From an uncultured Micavibrio sp. (GTDB taxonomy: Bacteria; Pseudomonadota; Alphaproteobacteria; Micavibrionales; UBA1664), in the NCBI GenBank assembly GCA_937896295.1, contig CALBME010000156.1:1-9757 (forward strand): a stretch of 9,757 bases of DNA, in the 5' to 3' direction. The notes under the pieces were generated by a model. It did no database searches. It was not told where the DNA came from and was given only the letters and a program-made list of their open reading frames with translations. The stretch's first letter is position 1. Every line of letters begins with the position of its first letter. The translations under genes were made by a program, and so were the position numbers. Shown piece by piece: positions 6,490 through 9,757 of this stretch.

Positions 6490-7482
6490 ATGCGCCAAAT
6501 GCTTCTTGCTACTGCCGCTTTCGCCGCCCTTTCGCTTTCAGGGTGCAGCACCATCGAAAAATGGACGGGTGACGAATCCGACGCCCCGCCGCCGCCGGTT
6601 GCCGCCACCGCGCCCGCACCGGCCACCTCCGATGCCGAGGCCAAGGAAATGTCCAACGTCATGGGTACGGCTGAAAACCCGACCCCGCCCGCCGTGCCGG
6701 TTGAATCCGTAACGTCCGAGACGACGGATGCGACCGCACCGGCACAAACCGCCGCCAAGGCCGCAGCACCGGCCAACGCGCCGAAAGAATGCCCGCAGGT
6801 CGAAGTCCTGCCCGATACCAAATCCATCACATATTTCGACGATCCGGAAGGCAAGCCGACCGGTTCGATCGTGGCACGCGCCGCGCTGACCGATATCAAG
6901 GGCGGATGCGATTACTCGAAAGACGGTGTGATCGTCGACATCGACATGATCATGCAGGGCAAGATCTCGGACAAAGGCCGCTATGAAGGCCGCCGCGACC
7001 TGGAGGCCTTCATGACCTTCCCGTATTTCGTCGCCGTCATGGACCCGGCCGGCAAGATGATCGACAAGAAAATCATGGCCACCGCCATGCGTTTCAAACC
7101 GCAGGTTGATGAACTGGATCACGCCGAAAAAATCACGCAGAGCATTCCCCTGCCCGATGTCAGCAAGGGCGCGCAGTACACGATTACGCTGGGCTTCCAG
7201 CTGAACCGTGCGCAGCTTGAATATAATCGCGGCGGCAGCGTGCGCGAGGGTGCCGCTCCTGCACCGGCTGCGACTGCGGACAAGAAATCCGACAAGAAGG
7301 CCGGCGCTGCGCCGTCTGAAAAGACGTCCGCCAAAGACGCCCCCAAGGACAGCGCCGATGACCGTTACGCGACGGGCGACCTTGGCCTGGGCGACGACGC
7401 TATGCCGTCTGTTGCTGACGCCCCTGTTTCGGCTGGTGCGTCTGGTGCATCGTCGTCAGATACTGGCTCCACACCCAAGTAA
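6490..7482 (+). CDS. Secreted lipoprotein with a conserved alphaproteobacterial domain of unknown function
   Basis: The first 19 residues form a lipoprotein signal peptide with lipobox LSGC and acylated Cys19. Ser20 follows, so sorting to the outer membrane is likely if the Asp(+2) rule applies. Residues 30-98 are a Pro/Ala/Thr-rich linker. The folded part (about 100-247) starts CPQVEVLPDT, has FPYFVAVMDPAGKMI (177-191), and ends YTITLGFQLNRAQLEYNR (230-247). I recall this arrangement from uncharacterised lipoproteins of Rhodospirillales-type alphaproteobacteria, where the domain seems to be a beta-rich unit. Cys101 and Cys140 are the only cysteines apart from Cys19 and could form a disulfide. 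Residues 250-330 are low-complexity Ala/Lys/Asp/Ser, and the last 27 codons overlap fcl on the other strand. AAGGTAAGG (6472-6480) lies nine bases before the ATG. Function is unknown; an envelope structural or assembly role is a guess. Confidence 0.85.
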   Translation: MRQMLLATAAFAALSLSGCSTIEKWTGDESDAPPPPVAATAPAPATSDAEAKEMSNVMGTAENPTPPAVPVESVTSETTDATAPAQTAAKAAAPANAPKECPQVEVLPDTKSITYFDDPEGKPTGSIVARAALTDIKGGCDYSKDGVIVDIDMIMQGKISDKGRYEGRRDLEAFMTFPYFVAVMDPAGKMIDKKIMATAMRFKPQVDELDHAEKITQSIPLPDVSKGAQYTITLGFQLNRAQLEYNRGGSVREGAAPAPAATADKKSDKKAGAAPSEKTSAKDAPKDSADDRYATGDLGLGDDAMPSVADAPVSAGASGASSSDTGSTPK

Positions 7483-8380
7483 GTCCCTGTTTCAGGGAAA
7501 TGCGATACTGCCATCCGGTCGCCGCAAGGCGGCTGGAATCGAGTACTTTGCGCGGCGCACCGTCGGGTTTTGACCCGTCATATACAATCGCGCCCTGATA
7601 TCCGGCAATCTCGCACAGCAGGTGCGCAAGATCGCGGATGCTGATTTCCTCACCCGTGCCGATATTGACCGGCATGGCCTGATCGTACACGCCCGCCAGG
7701 TGAATGACCGCCGATGCCAGATCGTCGGCATGCATGAATTCGCGCCGCGCATTGCCCGTGCCCCAGACCGTGATATGCGATGCGCCGGTTTCCATGGCCG
7801 TGCGGATTTTCAGCATCAGCGCGGGGATCACATGGCTCGACTGCGCGTGATAGGTGTCGCCGACACCGTAAAGATTGCAGGGCAGGACAGAGATAAAATC
7901 GCAGCCATGCTGCTGGCGGAAGGCGCGCACCATCTCGATCCCGGCCAGTTTGGCCATGGCATAGGCGCGGTTGGTTTCCTCCAGCGGGCCGGACATCAGG
8001 TCCTCCTCCCGCATCGGCTGGGGGGCCAGGCGCGGATAAATGCAGCTGCTGCCCAGAAAGACCAGCTTGGCCACCCGCATTTGTGCGGCGGCGGTGATGA
8101 TATTGGTCTGAATCTGCAGGTTATCGGTGATGAAATCGGCGGGGCGCTGCGCATTATCGACAATACCGCCCACGCGGGCGGCAGCCAGATAAATGGTGTC
8201 AGGGCGCTTTAAGCGCAGCCATTTTTCTACGTTTTTCTGAGACCTTAAATCAAGTTGTTCACGTGTTGGATCGGCGATGATGGTGGCTTTGTTTTCGACC
8301 AGCTTCCGTGTGATGGCCGCGCCGACCATGCCGCGCGATCCCGCCACCCAGATACGCGATTCTGACTGCATGAATCCCAT
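7400..8380 (-). CDS. fcl: GDP-L-fucose synthase (3,5-epimerase/4-reductase)
   Basis: This NADPH-dependent short-chain dehydrogenase converts GDP-4-keto-6-deoxy-mannose to GDP-L-fucose in the cytoplasm, the step after Gmd. The Rossmann motif GSRGMVG (14-20) is the form typical of GDP-fucose synthases. The catalytic residues are Ser111 and Cys113 in GSSCIYP (110-116), Tyr140 and Lys144 in YAMAK, and His183 in SSHVIPAL. The normal family end (RISLKQGLTWVWSQYL) is followed by about 18 extra polar Gln/Thr-rich residues. These lie within the 83-base antisense overlap with the lipoprotein gene. The chosen ATG (8380) has AAGGCGG four bases upstream, which is rather close. The in-frame ATG three codons on (8371), preceded by GGGA, is an alternative that gives an N-terminus closer to the E. 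coli length. The gene lies 65 bases downstream of gmd on the same strand. Confidence 0.95.
   Translation of the reverse strand: MGFMQSESRIWVAGSRGMVGAAITRKLVENKATIIADPTREQLDLRSQKNVEKWLRLKRPDTIYLAAARVGGIVDNAQRPADFITDNLQIQTNIITAAAQMRVAKLVFLGSSCIYPRLAPQPMREEDLMSGPLEETNRAYAMAKLAGIEMVRAFRQQHGCDFISVLPCNLYGVGDTYHAQSSHVIPALMLKIRTAMETGASHITVWGTGNARREFMHADDLASAVIHLAGVYDQAMPVNIGTGEEISIRDLAHLLCEIAGYQGAIVYDGSKPDGAPRKVLDSSRLAATGWQYRISLKQGLTWVWSQYLTTMHQTHQPKQGRQQQTA
7484..7498. other. Small stem-loop just after the lipoprotein stop, inside fcl
   Basis: TCCCTG-TTT-CAGGGA forms a perfect six-base stem with a three-base loop, starting two bases after the lipoprotein TAA. No T-run follows on the + strand, so it is not a full intrinsic terminator. 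It could slow RNA 3' decay or mark the 3' end. It is also part of the fcl reading frame (Ser-Leu-Lys-Gln-Gly), so it may be coincidental. Confidence 0.35.
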
Positions 8381-8445
8381 ATTGCCGCCTTGCCTGAAGG
8401 CTTCACCTTAAACGGCACATACGAAAAGTAAACGCCGGATAAAGT

Positions 8446-9438
8446 CTAGGCCGCCATCATTTCACGAACCAGCGCATCGAAATCCGTCTGCGGGGTCCAG
8501 CCCAGCACGGCCCGCGCCTTGGCGGCGTCGCCACGTAAGGCTGGCACATCGATCGGGCGGAACAATGCCGGATCGACGCGGACGACCACGCGCCCGTCGC
8601 CCGCGGTTGCGACCTCATCGATGCCATGGCCGGACCAGGTCAGGCCACGAATGGCCGCAGTTACAAAATCACGCACCGACCGGGCCACACCTGTTGCCAG
8701 CACGAAATCATCGGCGCGGTCCGCCTGCAGCATGCGCCACATGCCGTCCACATAGTCGCGGGCATGCCCCCAATCGCGCTGCGCATCCAGATTGCCCAGA
8801 CGCATCGGCTGGCCATCCCACTGCCCGTCGCGGAATTCTTTGGCAAAGCGCCCGATTTTGGCGGTTACGAAATCGGCACCGCGGCGCGGTGATTCATGGT
8901 TGAACAGAATGCCGTTGCACGCGAACAAGCCATACGCCTGACGATAGATGCGCACCATGTTGAAGGCGTAAAGCTTGGCCGCCCCATAGGGACTTGCGGG
9001 CAGCATGGGCGATGCCTCGTTCAGGACGTGCGCGCCCTCCGCCACCCCCTGCCCGAACAATTCGGATGTCGAAGCCTGATAAAACCGGACCTGCGGTGCA
9101 AGCGTGCGTATCGCCTCCAGCAGGCGGGTAACGCCAAGGCCGTTGATGTCGCCAGTATGTTCGGGTTCGGCAAAACTGACCGCGACATGGGTCTGGGCGG
9201 CGAGGTTATAAATTTCATCGGGTTTGACCGCGCCAATAACCCGCCATATCGACCCCGTATCGGCCATATCGCCGTCATGAAGGGTGATACGGTCCCGCAG
9301 GCCATGCAGCCGCATCCGGTTATCGACGGAAGAACGCCGGGCCACACCATGGACCGCATATCCCCGCGCGAGCAGAAGTTCGCATAAGTACGAGCCGTCC
9401 TGCCCGGTAATGCCGAAGATGAGCGCCGTTTTTGCCAT
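8446..9438 (-). CDS. gmd: GDP-mannose 4,6-dehydratase
   Basis: This cytoplasmic NADP-dependent dehydratase turns GDP-D-mannose into GDP-4-keto-6-deoxy-D-mannose, the precursor used by Fcl. Visible motifs are the cofactor loop GITGQDGSYL (9-18), ARRSS (33-37) where NADP enzymes carry basic residues, catalytic Thr124 and Glu126 in ASTSELFG, Tyr151 and Lys155 in SPYGAAK, and the family signature FNHESPRRG (179-187). RDWGHARDYVDGMW (217-230) and the end FRPIDVPALRGDAAKAR (294-310) are also typical. At 330 residues it is the short form, as in Pseudomonas, lacking the longer loop after RRSS found in the E. coli enzyme (about 373 residues). Together with fcl downstream it forms a GDP-L-fucose cassette, which implies fucose or a derivative in a surface polysaccharide. 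No glycosyltransferase is in the window. Its promoter should lie in the 111-base gap shared with xseB. Confidence 0.95.
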   Translation of the reverse strand: MAKTALIFGITGQDGSYLCELLLARGYAVHGVARRSSVDNRMRLHGLRDRITLHDGDMADTGSIWRVIGAVKPDEIYNLAAQTHVAVSFAEPEHTGDINGLGVTRLLEAIRTLAPQVRFYQASTSELFGQGVAEGAHVLNEASPMLPASPYGAAKLYAFNMVRIYRQAYGLFACNGILFNHESPRRGADFVTAKIGRFAKEFRDGQWDGQPMRLGNLDAQRDWGHARDYVDGMWRMLQADRADDFVLATGVARSVRDFVTAAIRGLTWSGHGIDEVATAGDGRVVVRVDPALFRPIDVPALRGDAAKARAVLGWTPQTDFDALVREMMAA

Positions 9439-9471
9439 GCCCCGCCATGGTTAGCCAAAAATGCCTGAAAC

Positions 9472-9485
9472 GCCAAGGCCTTGGC
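9472..9485. repeat. Perfect 14-base palindrome between divergent gmd and xseB
   Basis: GCCAAGGCCTTGGC is its own reverse complement. It lies 33 bases upstream of the gmd start and 64 bases upstream of the xseB start, inside a 111-base divergent intergenic region. A symmetric site of this length in a shared promoter region is the kind of sequence a dimeric repressor binds. No regulator gene lies next to it, and I could not assign clear promoter boxes around it. Confidence 0.5.
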
Positions 9486-9549
9486 TTGTGGGGACAGGCC
9501 GCGATTCAAGCCTTTACGGGGCTAAGGTAAACGGCTACGCTTGCGCCCC

Positions 9550-9757
9550 ATGACCAAAGCCGTTGAAAAGATTGACGAAAAACCCAGCGCCATTGACGAC
9601 AAAATGTCGTTTGAAAGCGCATTGTCTGAACTCGATCAGATCGTGCGCGCGCTTGAGTCCGGGCAATCGTCGCTTGAAGATTCAATCAAGGCTTACGAGC
9701 GTGGCGTTCAACTGAAGGCGCTGTGCGAACAGCGTCTCAAGGACGCGAAACTGCGCG
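9550..9757 (+). CDS. xseB: Exodeoxyribonuclease VII small subunit, 3'-truncated by the window edge
   Basis: The first 69 codons are visible and the frame is open at the right edge. After an 18-residue polar N-terminal stretch comes the XseB core: MSFESALSELDQIVRALESG (19-38), then LEDSIKAYERGVQL (42-55) and CEQRLKDAKLR (59-69). This matches the short two-helix hairpin of ExoVII small subunits, which coat and support the large XseA subunit that degrades single-stranded DNA in the cytoplasm. Only a short C-terminal tail should be missing. No clear ribosome binding site is seen before the ATG at 9550. An alternative start at Met19 (9604) would begin right at the conserved core. In many alphaproteobacteria xseB precedes ispA and dxs, so isoprenoid genes may follow outside the window. 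Confidence 0.93.
   Translation, partial: MTKAVEKIDEKPSAIDDKMSFESALSELDQIVRALESGQSSLEDSIKAYERGVQLKALCEQRLKDAKLR

Noticed and set aside
6538..7122. Gly/Arg/His-rich open frame on the minus strand opposite the lipoprotein gene
   Set aside because: Its composition mirrors the Pro/Ala-rich linker codons. The plus-strand frame has a signal peptide, lipobox and ribosome binding site.
7622..8212. 196-codon plus-strand frame opposite fcl
   Set aside because: It is antisense to the fcl catalytic region and shows no domain or ribosome binding site.
8387..8401. GCCTT/AAGGC stem-loop that covers the putative fcl ribosome binding site
   Set aside because: Only five base pairs; too weak and too common to claim a regulatory switch.

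Overview
The window looks like a chromosomal segment of a moderately GC-rich alphaproteobacterium. I infer this from the ispH-thrB-rnhA gene order, the aminoglycoside-phosphotransferase-fold homoserine kinase, the style of the receiver-domain protein with its HPt-like partner, and the family of the lipoprotein. The assignment rests on recalled family knowledge, not on a database search. I see no tRNA, rRNA, CRISPR array, insertion sequence or phage gene. No gap between genes exceeds about 125 bases.

Layout. At the left edge (1-229, +) is the C-terminal tail of a membrane transporter, probably of the AEC (auxin efflux carrier) type. A compact class A penicillin-binding protein follows (334-2367, +). 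It converges on a two-gene unit on the minus strand: a single-domain response regulator (3402-2911) whose stop overlaps the start of a small HPt-like protein (2911-2387) that lacks the phospho-accepting histidine. Upstream of that, also on the minus strand, is a small protein of unknown function (3967-3527). Next comes the minus-strand cluster ispH-thrB-rnhA (6400 down to 4085), whose genes are separated by 10 bases or overlap by 10. These encode the last step of the MEP isoprenoid pathway, homoserine phosphorylation, and RNase HI.

Divergent from ispH is a secreted lipoprotein (6490-7482, +). Its 3' end overlaps, tail to tail, the 3' end of fcl. The genes gmd (9438-8446) and fcl (8380-7400) lie in pathway order on the minus strand and together convert GDP-mannose to GDP-L-fucose, a precursor of surface polysaccharide. 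Divergent from gmd, the window ends inside xseB, the small subunit of exodeoxyribonuclease VII.

Most of the window is housekeeping or cell-envelope metabolism. The parts that merit a second look are the receiver plus degenerate-HPt pair, the lipoprotein with its 83-base antisense overlap with fcl, the orphan 146-residue protein with a strong ribosome binding site, and a perfect 14-base palindrome between gmd and xseB. I found no clear evidence of a large undescribed system.
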